From an uncultured Alphaproteobacteria bacterium (lineage in GTDB: Bacteria > Pseudomonadota > Alphaproteobacteria > Rs-D84): a stretch of 64,000 nt of DNA. The stretch is taken from the NCBI GenBank assembly GCA_944390125.1, contig CALXOX010000001.1:56427-120426 (forward strand), in the 5' to 3' direction. Positions 8,940-18,683 of the stretch are shown here, piece after piece; the first letter of the stretch is position 1, and each line of letters starts with the position of its first letter. The translations under genes were made by a program, and so were the position numbers. Below the pieces are notes generated by a model. That model had not been told where the DNA came from. It did not search any database and saw only the letters and a program-made list of their open reading frames with translations.

Positions 8940-9809
8940 TCAACTCAACATTTTTGCAACTTCGTCCGCCAAATTGTCTTCACGTTTCTGGATACCTTCA
9001 CCCAAGACAAAATATGCGAAACCAGCCAGTTTGCCGCCAGCTTCTTCGACAACCTGCTTTACAGTCTTAGAAGGGTCCATAACGAATGGCTGTTCTTCCA
9101 AAACGCTTTCGGCATAATATTTATGAATACGACCCTGAACCATTTTTTCTACAACTTGCTCTGGTTTTCCAGCAGTTGCACCTGATTCAATGAAAACTTT
9201 CTTTTCACGTTCAACCGCAGCTGGGTCAACATCTGCGATAGTCATATATTCTGGTTTATTAGCCGCAATGTGCATGGCAATTTTGTTACCAATTTCATCA
9301 ATTTTATCTGAATCACCGTTGATAGCAACAACAACGCCAATCTGGCCCATACCTGGAACCAAAGCATTGTGAACATAAGAATAAATATGATCACCAGAAA
9401 CTTTGGCGATACGACGCAAATTCATATTTTCACCAATTGTAGAAATTGTTGCGGCAATATCGTCTTTAACTGCTTCCATAGTTGCATCAAAGTCGCCCTT
9501 CATTTCAGCAGCTTTTGCAGCGATATCAGAAACCAATTTCTGGAACTTGTCATTCTTAGCAACGAAGTCTGTTTCCGCATTTACTTCAACGACACACCCC
9601 ATATCATCACATTTTACAACTGTTACCAAACCTGATGCTGCCACACGACCCGCTTTTGATGCAGCTTTAACAATACCTTTTTGACGTAACCAGTCAGCGG
9701 CCGCCTCAATATCACCATTTGTTTCGATTAAGGCTTTCTTACAATCCATCATACCTGCGGATGTTTTTTCACGCAGTTCTTGAATCAATTTTGCCGTTAC
9801 TTCTGCCAT
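8940..9809 (-). CDS. tsf: translation elongation factor Ts
   Basis: Guanine-nucleotide exchange factor for EF-Tu, 289 aa. The N-terminal UBA-like domain carries the family signature (LREKTSAGMMDCKKAL, residues 12-27). The EF-Tu contact motif TDFVAKN is at about residues 79-85. The core ends with a coiled-coil/C-terminal module as usual. It lies 94 nt downstream of rpsB in the classic rpsB-tsf order; the gap contains an 8-bp GTGTGCGA/TCGCACAC hairpin (9847-9873) not followed by a T tract, which could modulate read-through. No anomalies in the coding part. Confidence 0.97.
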   Translation of the reverse strand: MAEVTAKLIQELREKTSAGMMDCKKALIETNGDIEAAADWLRQKGIVKAASKAGRVAASGLVTVVKCDDMGCVVEVNAETDFVAKNDKFQKLVSDIAAKAAEMKGDFDATMEAVKDDIAATISTIGENMNLRRIAKVSGDHIYSYVHNALVPGMGQIGVVVAINGDSDKIDEIGNKIAMHIAANKPEYMTIADVDPAAVEREKKVFIESGATAGKPEQVVEKMVQGRIHKYYAESVLEEQPFVMDPSKTVKQVVEEAGGKLAGFAYFVLGEGIQKREDNLADEVAKMLS

Positions 9810-9846
9810 TGTAGTTCCCCCATAATTTTTGTTTCTATTTGGTCAA

Positions 9847-9873
9847 GTGTGCGACAAGCAAATTATCGCACAC
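9847..9873 (-). other. intercistronic hairpin between rpsB and tsf
   Basis: A perfect 8-bp inverted repeat (GTGTGCGA/TCGCACAC) with an 11-nt loop lies between the rpsB stop and the tsf start. No T tract follows on the minus strand, so it is not a standard terminator. It may be an RNA-stability or processing element separating expression of the two genes (inference). Confidence 0.5.
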
Positions 9874-9903
9874 AAAACCGATTTTCCCGCAAACCCAGAT
9901 AAA

Positions 9904-10764
9904 TTATTTATCTGCTTTTTCGGCTTTTTCAATCATCTTACCACGACGTTCTGCACGAGCTTCCGAAGTTTTAGATTTCTGACGCGCTTCTTTATCTTTC
10001 ATATCAGCTTCTAAATCTTCTGCAGCAGCATCAATCATATCAGATTCTACTTTTTTACCTGCAGCCCCGCCCAAACGTTTTTCGATACCAGACAAAATCG
10101 CGTCTACGAACAAATCACAATACAACTGTGTCGCACGTGCCGCGTCATCATTACCTGGTACTGGGTAATCAACCAATTCAGGATTCGCGTTTGTATCACA
10201 GATAGCAATTGTTGGAATATCCAAAATTTTTGCTTCACGAACTGCATTGATTTCACGAGGAACGTCAATAACAATCATCGCCTGTGGTGTACCATGCATT
10301 TCCAAAATACCACCAAATATTTCACGCAGTTTTTCAACTTCTTTGGTCATGACGCCGACTTCTTTCTTTGTCAAACCCAATTTATCTGCGTTTTCAATAT
10401 CAGCTTCCATCTTTTTCAAACGACGAATTGATTGAGAAACAGTTGTCCAGTTAGTCAACATACCACCCAACCAACGGTTGTTTACATAGAACTGACCGCA
10501 ACGTTCTGCAGCATCTTTAACAATATCTTTCGCCTGATGTTTTGTGGCAACGAACAAAATCTTACCACCAGCTGCAGCAATTGCTTCCAAAGCAACCAAA
10601 GAACGATGCAACAATGGTGCAGTTTTATTCAAATTGATAATATGAATCTTATCTTTTACCCCGTACACATATGGTGTCATCAGTGGATTCCAACGACGTG
10701 TATGATGTCCGAAATGTACACCAGCTTCCATCAGCTGTTTCATAGTAAATGTTGGCAAAGCCAT
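9904..10764 (-). CDS. rpsB: 30S ribosomal protein S2
   Basis: S2, 286 aa. The ATG at 10764 gives the expected N-terminus MALPTFTMKQLMEAGVHFGH; AAGGATATTAAA upstream supplies the ribosome site. The conserved body (GVHFGHHTRRWNP, LFVATKHQAKDIV, NNRWLGGMLTN, AICDTNANPELVDYPVPGND) ends near residue 230. About 50 residues of charged Glu/Lys/Ala tail follow, longer than in E. coli S2 (241 aa). First gene of the rpsB-tsf operon, preceded by a strong predicted promoter and a leader of about 110 nt. Confidence 0.96.
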   Translation of the reverse strand: MALPTFTMKQLMEAGVHFGHHTRRWNPLMTPYVYGVKDKIHIINLNKTAPLLHRSLVALEAIAAAGGKILFVATKHQAKDIVKDAAERCGQFYVNNRWLGGMLTNWTTVSQSIRRLKKMEADIENADKLGLTKKEVGVMTKEVEKLREIFGGILEMHGTPQAMIVIDVPREINAVREAKILDIPTIAICDTNANPELVDYPVPGNDDAARATQLYCDLFVDAILSGIEKRLGGAAGKKVESDMIDAAAEDLEADMKDKEARQKSKTSEARAERRGKMIEKAEKADK

Positions 10765-10811
10765 TTTAATATCCTTTGTTTTCTGTTGTTTTCCTCGTCG
10801 CTGGTAAAAAA

Positions 10812-10827
10812 ACCAAATTCTCATTTG
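10812..10827 (-). other. hairpin with GAGA tetraloop in the rpsB leader
   Basis: On the minus strand CCAAAT-GAGA-ATTTGG forms a 6-bp hairpin with a GNRA-type loop, about 50 nt before the rpsB ATG. Autoregulation of rpsB-tsf through a leader structure is known in other bacteria; whether this hairpin has that role is inference. Confidence 0.4.
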
Positions 10828-10880
10828 GACAGAAATTTCAACCAAACGACTGTGTTCTTCACGCCAAAACGTGTAGCCCG

Positions 10881-10909
10881 ATAATAGACCAATTCTGTAC
10901 AAAAATCAA
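10881..10909 (-). promoter_or_regulatory. predicted rpsB promoter
   Basis: On the minus strand TTGATT (10909-10904), a 17-nt spacer, then TATTAT (10886-10881). This gives a leader of about 110 nt before the rpsB ATG. Confidence 0.7.
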
Positions 10910-10955
10910 GCAAAAATTGTCAATTATCAAACAAATAAAATCTTATAACGTGCAT

Positions 10956-10983
10956 TTGACAAAAAAAATAAGTGTATTACTAT
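10956..10983 (+). promoter_or_regulatory. predicted promoter of the S8 protease gene
   Basis: TTGACA at 10956-10961, a 16-nt spacer, then TACTAT at 10978-10983. Initiation 6-8 nt later would fall only about 5 nt before the ATG at 10995, which suggests a very short leader. Confidence 0.55.
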
Positions 10984-10994
10984 TTTCATATAAC

Positions 10995-12812
10995 ATGAGG
11001 CGCGTGTACAAACATTTTTTCATACTCGTCATAGTGCTGGGCAATATATCCAGCGCACTTGCTTCGTACACACCGGCTAAAAAAGATTGTACTGATAAAG
11101 AATACAAAAAAACTCACCCATATGAATGTACATCTCTTAGCGCGCCAATGATTTCCAGTGCAACCGTGCTTGGTGGTGCACTGGCTCTTATAAGCATGTC
11201 CGCAAATGCAGATACGGCTGAACAAGAAAATTATTATCAACCGACCCTGCCGACATATAATATGGTGGGCGGCGATATAGATTCAATACACTTGGCAACA
11301 GTTGCAAACTCATCTGAGTACACAAGAAATTTCAATCAATACAATGAGATACGTCTAGCCTACTCTATTGCAAGGGGCTACACAGGCGAAGGCACAAACA
11401 TTGCTATATTAGATGCAGGGCTTGATTCTTGGCACGGCAAAACGGTAGCAGAAATTGCATCCGGCCCCATTGCCCCGAACGCAAAAATAGAATCTTATAA
11501 AATCGCATATGAAATGTACTTCATACCATATGAAGACATAGGCGAAATAATATCATCTGCCACCACAGCCAACGTATTTAACGCCAGTTGGTCCGTATCT
11601 ATGCGTGCGACTGCATTGCAATCGCGCCAACAACTGGAACGTCTTATCAGTCAAACGTTTGTAAATGCACTATCTGATGCAGCTAAACGAGACGCCATAT
11701 TTGTATGGGCCGCTGGTAATGAATCAAATAGCCAAAGCAGTGCATTATCAGCTCTGCCGGCTGTGATGCCAGAACTGTCTGGCCACTTTGTGAACGTTGT
11801 TGCCTGGGATACTGAAAAAGGCACCTTGGCTGACTACAGCAACGCCTGCGGCATAACAAGCCAATGGTGTATAACCGCCCCCGGCACTAACATAAAGACA
11901 GAAAATGGTACTGCAACAGGCACAAGTTTTGCCACACCAATTGTATCCGCAGCAATCGCAGTAATACGCGAAGCATTTCCATATATGTCAGCAGAAGAAA
12001 TAACAAGTCTTTTATTTGAAACAGCACGCGACTTGGGCACACCTGGCGTTGATGCAATCTATGGGCATGGAATGTTAGACCTAGAACGCGCGACCAGACC
12101 CGTCGGCGCACCTTTGGTTCCAATGGACAATGGCACAATGCAGCAATTACAACCTGCAAGAATTTCTGGGACAATGGCACATAACATAAAGAAAATTGCG
12201 CCAAAATTTGCATATTTTGATAAGTATGGTCGCGCATTTGAAACAGATATATCCAGCATGATTTCAATACAAAATCTGGGCATAGGTTTCCAGCGCTTGC
12301 GTCAAAATCCGGACATAACAATATCTAAACTAGGCAATTTTGAACTGGGCCTAAGCAATAGTGATATTATGCTTGGAGATGGCTTTTTACGAACTGCCGG
12401 CCAAGATTTATTCGGTTTTATTGGGACTCAAAATGACTTTTACATTGATAATATAAGAGTATTTCAACGTGCTCGCCTATCCTTTGGCACACCAAAAATA
12501 AGCGAAAACTCTATGATAAATCACTTTTCAAACGTGTATATGGCATCTATGGACATAGGCATCAATTTTGGTAATTGGACTTTCGGCGTATCTATTCCGG
12601 ACACTATTATTGACGGCACAATGAATATGCGCCTGCCAATGGGTCGTACTGATACCGGATCAATATTATACAAAGATTATGAAGTAAACATGCATTCAAG
12701 ACCATCTATAGAGTATACAATATCTTATAAATCCATAACTGCCAGCTTTGTAGATAATCCGTACGGCACAGATGAAATTTTCTTTTTGTTACGAAATAAG
12801 ATAAAATTTTAA
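10995..12812 (+). CDS. secreted S8 (subtilisin-like) serine protease
   Basis: 605 aa, exported. The ATG at 10995 is chosen because it opens a signal peptide (MRRVYKHFFILVIVLGNISSALA). After a linker with two cysteines comes the S8 domain (about residues 110-360). Visible catalytic residues are Asp140 (NIAILDAG), His147 (WHGKTVAEI), the oxyanion Asn242 (WAAGNES) and Ser311 (TGTSFATP). Asp and His are only 7 residues apart, whereas subtilisins have about 30, so a loop is missing. The last 230 residues are beta-rich and end in KIKF; they resemble part of an autotransporter barrel but look too short for a complete one. The alpha-2-macroglobulin gene follows after 78 bp. Confidence 0.85.
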   Translation: MRRVYKHFFILVIVLGNISSALASYTPAKKDCTDKEYKKTHPYECTSLSAPMISSATVLGGALALISMSANADTAEQENYYQPTLPTYNMVGGDIDSIHLATVANSSEYTRNFNQYNEIRLAYSIARGYTGEGTNIAILDAGLDSWHGKTVAEIASGPIAPNAKIESYKIAYEMYFIPYEDIGEIISSATTANVFNASWSVSMRATALQSRQQLERLISQTFVNALSDAAKRDAIFVWAAGNESNSQSSALSALPAVMPELSGHFVNVVAWDTEKGTLADYSNACGITSQWCITAPGTNIKTENGTATGTSFATPIVSAAIAVIREAFPYMSAEEITSLLFETARDLGTPGVDAIYGHGMLDLERATRPVGAPLVPMDNGTMQQLQPARISGTMAHNIKKIAPKFAYFDKYGRAFETDISSMISIQNLGIGFQRLRQNPDITISKLGNFELGLSNSDIMLGDGFLRTAGQDLFGFIGTQNDFYIDNIRVFQRARLSFGTPKISENSMINHFSNVYMASMDIGINFGNWTFGVSIPDTIIDGTMNMRLPMGRTDTGSILYKDYEVNMHSRPSIEYTISYKSITASFVDNPYGTDEIFFLLRNKIKF

Positions 12813-12890
12813 ACATATATAAAGATAATTTAACTTGAGTTTTCATCCTTTCGCATCTAATATATTTTCATCTGATGTAAGGGGATTTTT

Positions 12891-15800
12891 ATGCAACGCA
12901 AAAAACAATCAAAAAACATAAAAAAAAGTATAACAGCGCGCTCTCGTCAGCCCAAAATTTCATCTAAAATCAAACACAATAATTTGCGTAGAATAACATT
13001 CTGGATTTCATCTGTTGCAATTGTTTTGATTGCGGCGGCTGTTTTATTGTGGAACTTGTTTCCTTCCAACCCCGACATTTCCAAATTTAAAGTTAGCGTA
13101 TCTTCCCCAAGCGTCAGCACATTTACAGACGAAAACAACATGTTTTTTGCGTCTCAACACAGTCTTCCAGATGTAAATAATGACCGCACACTAACAAACC
13201 CAAGTAATCTTGTTATTTCTTATTCATTAGAAAGCGGTAATTACGCGCCAGTATTTAAAATGAATCTAATTGGCACAGATTTGACAAACAAAATAAAAAT
13301 TTCTCCTTTTATCAAAGGTACTTGGCGACTACTTGGCGACAACGCTCTAATGCTTGTACCAGAAGAACAATGGCCTGCAGACACAAAATTTACAGTAAAA
13401 ATAAGTGATGAATTATTTAACGAAGATGCAAGCGTTGATGAAAAAAGAATAACATTTACCACTCCAGAAATAACCGCAACCGTTGATAATTTCAATGTGT
13501 ACTCTGCACCAGAAGATAAGAAGTCAGTAATTGGGGTGGCTGTAATCTCTTTTGATTATGAGATAGACACCAAAGACTTTGAGGATAAAGTTTCTTTAAA
13601 ATTAGACGATGAAAAACTGAATTTTACAGTAAAATTTGATAGATTCCATCGCACAGCTTTTATCATATCTGCACCTGTAAGAATAACGGATAACGCACAA
13701 GTTATGCGTATAAAGCTAAATCGCGTTTCTGCCCTGGACGGCAATTCCAAGACAAAAAAACAGACTGCAAATTTAACAATTGAAGCTGCAGATAACATCT
13801 TCAAAACGACATCTGTCGAAACGACCATTGCAGACGACAACGACGGCAACGCACAACAGTTGATACTTGTAAACACCACGACTGCTGCACAAAGCGAAAA
13901 GAATTTATCCGAATACATCAGCGCATATTTGTTGCCTCAATACAGCAATGAAGAAGATAAACAAAACAACGTATCACATGATTGGAAAGCCGATGAAATA
14001 ACAGACAAAGTTTTATCTGAATCAAAACAGTTAAAATTGAATCCTATGAATTTTGCAACCCCAGCTGGTGAATATCGCTACGCATTTTCGTATGATGTGT
14101 CAGAAAAATCAAAAAGATACATATATGTGCAAATCAAATCTGGGGCAAAATCTGAAAACGGTTTTGAAATGAAAAATGGTTTGAGCACCATACTGCAGGT
14201 CCCGTATCCGACAGCTTCTGTTAAAATAGCAGGTTCTGGCGCTTTACTATCCTTGGCGGGCGAAAGAAAACTTGGCATTATGGCCCGAGGCGGCGTTGAT
14301 ACAGCATATGTCAATCTTTACAAAGTAAAATCCGAAGAAGTAAATCATTTGATAACACAAACATATAACGTATTTGCTCAAAAGATGGAATTTACTTCAT
14401 GGTCTTTTGGCGTATATGACATGTCTGTCGTATTCCAAAAAAAGATATCTTTTGCGAATACATCCAAGAAAACCACAAATTATGCCTCGGTAGACTTGGG
14501 TGATTACTTAGACAGAACATATGGGGACAACACAGGCATATTCATAATACAAACAGGAACGTCAGAAAATTCTGCTAATTACAATGACAAGCGTTTAATT
14601 TTACTAACAGACCTTGGAATTGTAAGAAAGGTAAATTTGGACGAAACATCAGATGTATTCGTTTCAAAATTATCAACAGGCACACCTGCTGCAGACGTAG
14701 AAATTTCTGTTCTGGGGCGTAATGGAAATGATGTATGGGCCGGTCGCACTGACGAAGACGGTCACGTTGAAATCTCTGCTCTGCCATGGTCTGAATATAA
14801 TAATGCACGCGAACCTGTTGCAATAGTTGCACGTAATGGCTCAGACATATCTTTTATACCTTATAGTGCATACAACCAACAGGTTGAATATTCAAAATTT
14901 GATATTGATGGTGTTTATTCGTCATCTTCAACTCCTATGAACGCGTTTATGTTTTCTGACCGCGGAATTTACCGCCCTGGTGAAGAGTTGGTATTAGGTG
15001 GTATAGTAAAAAACAAAAAATTTCAATCATTGGCAGGAATTCCTGTGAAAATGCAGATGCGCGATTCTCGTGGACGTATCGTATTAGAAAAAGCTTTTTC
15101 ACTAACTGCTGATGGAATGTTTGATATCAAATACGAAATCCCTGCTGACGCTCCTTTAGGTAATTGGAACGCATACTTGTATTCTTTAACATCTACCAAT
15201 AAATTAGATGACATGCTAGGGACAACAAGTTTTGACATACAAGAATTCGTTCCTGACACAATGAAAATTACAGCCAATATTATCGGCAGTTCAGAATCTG
15301 GATGGATTGCCCCTGATAATCTGAAGGCAAGTGTATCACTACGTAATTTATTCGGGACTCCTGCTACAAATCGCAAGATATCTACACGCGCAATATTGAC
15401 ACCGGTGGATTATTCTTTTGAAGAATTCAAAGGATATAAATTTACGCCGAACTTTATTTCTGGAACAGGTTTGTCAGACAGCACTGCAAGAAGCGCAAAA
15501 ACATATTCTGTAGAATTACCTGACGTAAAAACAGATTCAAATGGCACCGCTGACATCGATGTAAAATTTGACCAAAATATCCCAACAGGCACATATAAAT
15601 TGTCTTTGAACGTCCAAGGTTTCGAAGCAAATTCTGGTCAAAGTGTACAAACTAATATATCTACTCGTGTGTCAGATGCGAAATATTTAATTGGGTGGAA
15701 ATCATCTGCAGATTTAGATTACATAAACAAAAACGCATCTAGAAAAGTAGACATAATTGCGGTGGATCATACTGCAAACGCAATAAACGTTGACGGTTTG

Positions 15801-18683
15801 AAGTTACGCATTATTAAACAAGAAAATCAAACCAGTTTGGTAAAAGATTATAATAATTATTACAAATATCAAACAGTTACTCGCAACGACATTATTTCTA
15901 TTACGCCTTTGAACGTGCAAAAAGAAGGAACAGAAATAAATCTGGACACAAAAAACAGTGGTACGTATTTTATGCAAATATTGGATGCATCAGACAAGAT
16001 ATTGGCGAATGTAAAATACTATATTGCTGGCGAAACCAACACAGCTCTTGAAACAGATACCAAGGCAGAATTACAAATCAAATTAGACAAAGCAGAATAT
16101 GCACCTGGTGAAAAAATTTCTGTCAGCATAACCGCCCCATACACAGGCGCGGGTTTGATAACAATTGAACGTGATAAAGTGTATGCCTATAAATGGTTTA
16201 ATGCTAAAACAACATCTTCAGTTCAGAATATAACCCTGCCCGATGGTTTTGAAGGTACAGGATATATAAATGTATCTTTTGTCAGAGACATAAACAGCAA
16301 AGACATATTTACAACCCCATATGCATATGCTGTGGCACCGTTTGCAGCAGATACATCTGCCAGAAAAATAGGAATCAAACTGGAAGTGCCAGAAATAATA
16401 GAAGATGGTAAATTGACAGTAAAATATAACACTAACAAAAACGCTCGCATGATGATATTTGCAATCAACACAGGAATATTGCAAGTTGCAAAATATCAAA
16501 TACCAAATCCATTGGCACACTTCTTCCAAAAAGCAGCACTGCAAGTACACACTTTCCAAATATTATCTTTGTTGTTGCCTGAATATAATTTGTTGCAAGA
16601 ATATGCACAGACAGGTGGTGGAGATTATGCCGGTGACGAAGGGGCAATAAACCAGATATTGACGAACCCATTTGGCAGAAAAACTTTACCTCCAGTTGCT
16701 TTCTATTCAAATATAATTGATACAAAAGCGAACGTGCCAGGAACTGTAAATTTTGATATTCCGGAATACTTTAATGGTTCTGTAAAGGTCTTTGCAATTG
16801 CAGCAAATGGAAGTGCTGTTGGCTCTGCAGACACAGAAACAGTTGTTCAATCTCCTGTTATCGTATCTACTTCTGCGCCTACATTTGTCGCCCCTGGAGA
16901 TAAGTTCAGCATCAATTCCGTAATAACCAACATGACAGACGGCGAAAATGCGGAAGCAAAAATATCTGCATCTGCAACTAATGGAATTGAACTGACCAGC
17001 AACCAAAATACGGATGCAACGATTTCAAATGATACAGAAAAATTGATAACATTTGATGCACTGGCAAATAATACTCTTGGTAATTCAGATTTAACTATAA
17101 CTGCATCTATAAACCAAGAAACACGTTCTGCAACAAATACAATATCGGTCAGACCAATCAGCACCTATATGACAAACATAAAGTCTGATGTAATCAGTTC
17201 TAAAGACACAAAAATTTCAAAGTTCAAAATCGATTTGTATCCAGAACATGCAACGCAACGTTTATATATATCCCAAGGAGCTTCTGCGCTGATTGTACCT
17301 TTATTCAAGTACTTAGAAAATTATGAATACCCTTGCACAGAACAGTTGGTATCACGCGCAATACCATATGCAGTTTTACCAAACGATACAATATTGGGAA
17401 CAAAATTCGATTCGTCCGCGAAGATAATCAACAACACAATAAATACATTAAAGAATCGTCAGAACGATAACGGATCTTTTGCTCTGTGGGCAGGTGGTGC
17501 AATATCTTATGACAATGCAAACGACGCAAACACGGCTTATTTGACCGCATATGTTGTGCAATTCTTAAAGATTGCTAAAGATGCTGGATTTAATGTTCCG
17601 AATGACATGTTATCGCGTAGCTTAGATTTCCTGCGCACATTTGCAGGCGGTACTATCACGGATGATAATTACGCAGCGGCAACTGCATATTCAATATATG
17701 TAATATCTGAAAACGGTTTCGTAACAACAAGTTATATAGACACACTTACAGAATATGCTGATGCCAACATCAAAAACTGGAAATCTGAATTGATGGGTGC
17801 ATATATAGCCGCTTCATACAAAATATTGAAGCAAGAGGATTTAGCGCGCAGTCTGATTTCACAATACGAACCATCAGATAAAAAGTCTTTTACGTATAGC
17901 GATTTATTCAACAATAGTGTTGCAAATGACGCAATGTACTACTATCTGATGAACAAGTATTTTGAATCCATTGATTCGACAAGTTCTGCACAAATAAAAA
18001 GTTATATAGCATCTGGAAATTACAGCGCTTATACTTCTGCCATAGCTATATTAGGCTTATCAGGATTATCAAATGACAAAACAGAAACAATTTCTAGTAT
18101 TGCAGTAAGTACTGATTCTGATAAATCTATAATATTGTCAAAGAACGACACTGTAATTTATGCGGACATTCCAATGGACGCAACCCAGATTCAAATAACT
18201 TGCGAAAAATGTAGTAAAGACAATCAAGTTTTCTACACATTGCTACAGCAAGGTTATCCAACGACAACCAAAGAAACATCAAACGGGATTGAAATTATTC
18301 GTGAATATTATGATGCAGAAGGGAACAAAATAACTTCTGCGAATATAGGCGACATAATAACAGTAAAAATATATGCTCGCACTCGTAGTGGTGTGGACAA
18401 CGCGGACAATGTTGTAATAACAGATTTACTGCCTGGTGGATTTATTCCAAACACAGAATCAGCCACGGGAGACATGGAATTCATAGAAATGCGCGAAGAT
18501 AGAGTTCTGATTTATACGGATTTAAACCGTGAAGGCAAAGAATTCTCTTACACGGCACAAATAGGAACTGCAGGAACGTTTACCGTACCGGCAATTCATG
18601 CAGAATCTATGTACAATCCTGAAATAAACGCCACCGGTAACACCGGAAACTTCAAAGCAATCAATGAATCAACAGAAAAATAA
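12891..18683 (+). CDS. bacterial alpha-2-macroglobulin (YfhM/ECAM-like), thioester type
   Basis: 1930 aa. An N-terminal basic stretch and one membrane segment (about residues 36-57) anchor it in the inner membrane facing the periplasm. The rest is the MG-domain array and complement-like TED of bacterial alpha-2-macroglobulins, which trap attacking proteases. The bait/ANA landmarks include MFSDRGIYRPGEEL (about residues 685-700). The thioester motif CTEQ is intact at 1482-1485 (PCTEQLVSRAIPYAV), where E. coli has CLEQ. The C-terminus carries a DUF11-like beta domain (VVITDLLPGGF). TAAGGGG precedes the ATG. It overlaps pbpC by 20 bp, the pairing known for yfhM-pbpC, thought to link protease defence with wall repair. 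Confidence 0.93.
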   Translation: MQRKKQSKNIKKSITARSRQPKISSKIKHNNLRRITFWISSVAIVLIAAAVLLWNLFPSNPDISKFKVSVSSPSVSTFTDENNMFFASQHSLPDVNNDRTLTNPSNLVISYSLESGNYAPVFKMNLIGTDLTNKIKISPFIKGTWRLLGDNALMLVPEEQWPADTKFTVKISDELFNEDASVDEKRITFTTPEITATVDNFNVYSAPEDKKSVIGVAVISFDYEIDTKDFEDKVSLKLDDEKLNFTVKFDRFHRTAFIISAPVRITDNAQVMRIKLNRVSALDGNSKTKKQTANLTIEAADNIFKTTSVETTIADDNDGNAQQLILVNTTTAAQSEKNLSEYISAYLLPQYSNEEDKQNNVSHDWKADEITDKVLSESKQLKLNPMNFATPAGEYRYAFSYDVSEKSKRYIYVQIKSGAKSENGFEMKNGLSTILQVPYPTASVKIAGSGALLSLAGERKLGIMARGGVDTAYVNLYKVKSEEVNHLITQTYNVFAQKMEFTSWSFGVYDMSVVFQKKISFANTSKKTTNYASVDLGDYLDRTYGDNTGIFIIQTGTSENSANYNDKRLILLTDLGIVRKVNLDETSDVFVSKLSTGTPAADVEISVLGRNGNDVWAGRTDEDGHVEISALPWSEYNNAREPVAIVARNGSDISFIPYSAYNQQVEYSKFDIDGVYSSSSTPMNAFMFSDRGIYRPGEELVLGGIVKNKKFQSLAGIPVKMQMRDSRGRIVLEKAFSLTADGMFDIKYEIPADAPLGNWNAYLYSLTSTNKLDDMLGTTSFDIQEFVPDTMKITANIIGSSESGWIAPDNLKASVSLRNLFGTPATNRKISTRAILTPVDYSFEEFKGYKFTPNFISGTGLSDSTARSAKTYSVELPDVKTDSNGTADIDVKFDQNIPTGTYKLSLNVQGFEANSGQSVQTNISTRVSDAKYLIGWKSSADLDYINKNASRKVDIIAVDHTANAINVDGLKLRIIKQENQTSLVKDYNNYYKYQTVTRNDIISITPLNVQKEGTEINLDTKNSGTYFMQILDASDKILANVKYYIAGETNTALETDTKAELQIKLDKAEYAPGEKISVSITAPYTGAGLITIERDKVYAYKWFNAKTTSSVQNITLPDGFEGTGYINVSFVRDINSKDIFTTPYAYAVAPFAADTSARKIGIKLEVPEIIEDGKLTVKYNTNKNARMMIFAINTGILQVAKYQIPNPLAHFFQKAALQVHTFQILSLLLPEYNLLQEYAQTGGGDYAGDEGAINQILTNPFGRKTLPPVAFYSNIIDTKANVPGTVNFDIPEYFNGSVKVFAIAANGSAVGSADTETVVQSPVIVSTSAPTFVAPGDKFSINSVITNMTDGENAEAKISASATNGIELTSNQNTDATISNDTEKLITFDALANNTLGNSDLTITASINQETRSATNTISVRPISTYMTNIKSDVISSKDTKISKFKIDLYPEHATQRLYISQGASALIVPLFKYLENYEYPCTEQLVSRAIPYAVLPNDTILGTKFDSSAKIINNTINTLKNRQNDNGSFALWAGGAISYDNANDANTAYLTAYVVQFLKIAKDAGFNVPNDMLSRSLDFLRTFAGGTITDDNYAAATAYSIYVISENGFVTTSYIDTLTEYADANIKNWKSELMGAYIAASYKILKQEDLARSLISQYEPSDKKSFTYSDLFNNSVANDAMYYYLMNKYFESIDSTSSAQIKSYIASGNYSAYTSAIAILGLSGLSNDKTETISSIAVSTDSDKSIILSKNDTVIYADIPMDATQIQITCEKCSKDNQVFYTLLQQGYPTTTKETSNGIEIIREYYDAEGNKITSANIGDIITVKIYARTRSGVDNADNVVITDLLPGGFIPNTESATGDMEFIEMREDRVLIYTDLNREGKEFSYTAQIGTAGTFTVPAIHAESMYNPEINATGNTGNFKAINESTEK

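Noticed and set aside
9810..9846. Promoter for tsf (TTGACC with TATGGG)
   Set aside because: The implied start site would fall on the ribosome-binding site, leaving no usable leader.
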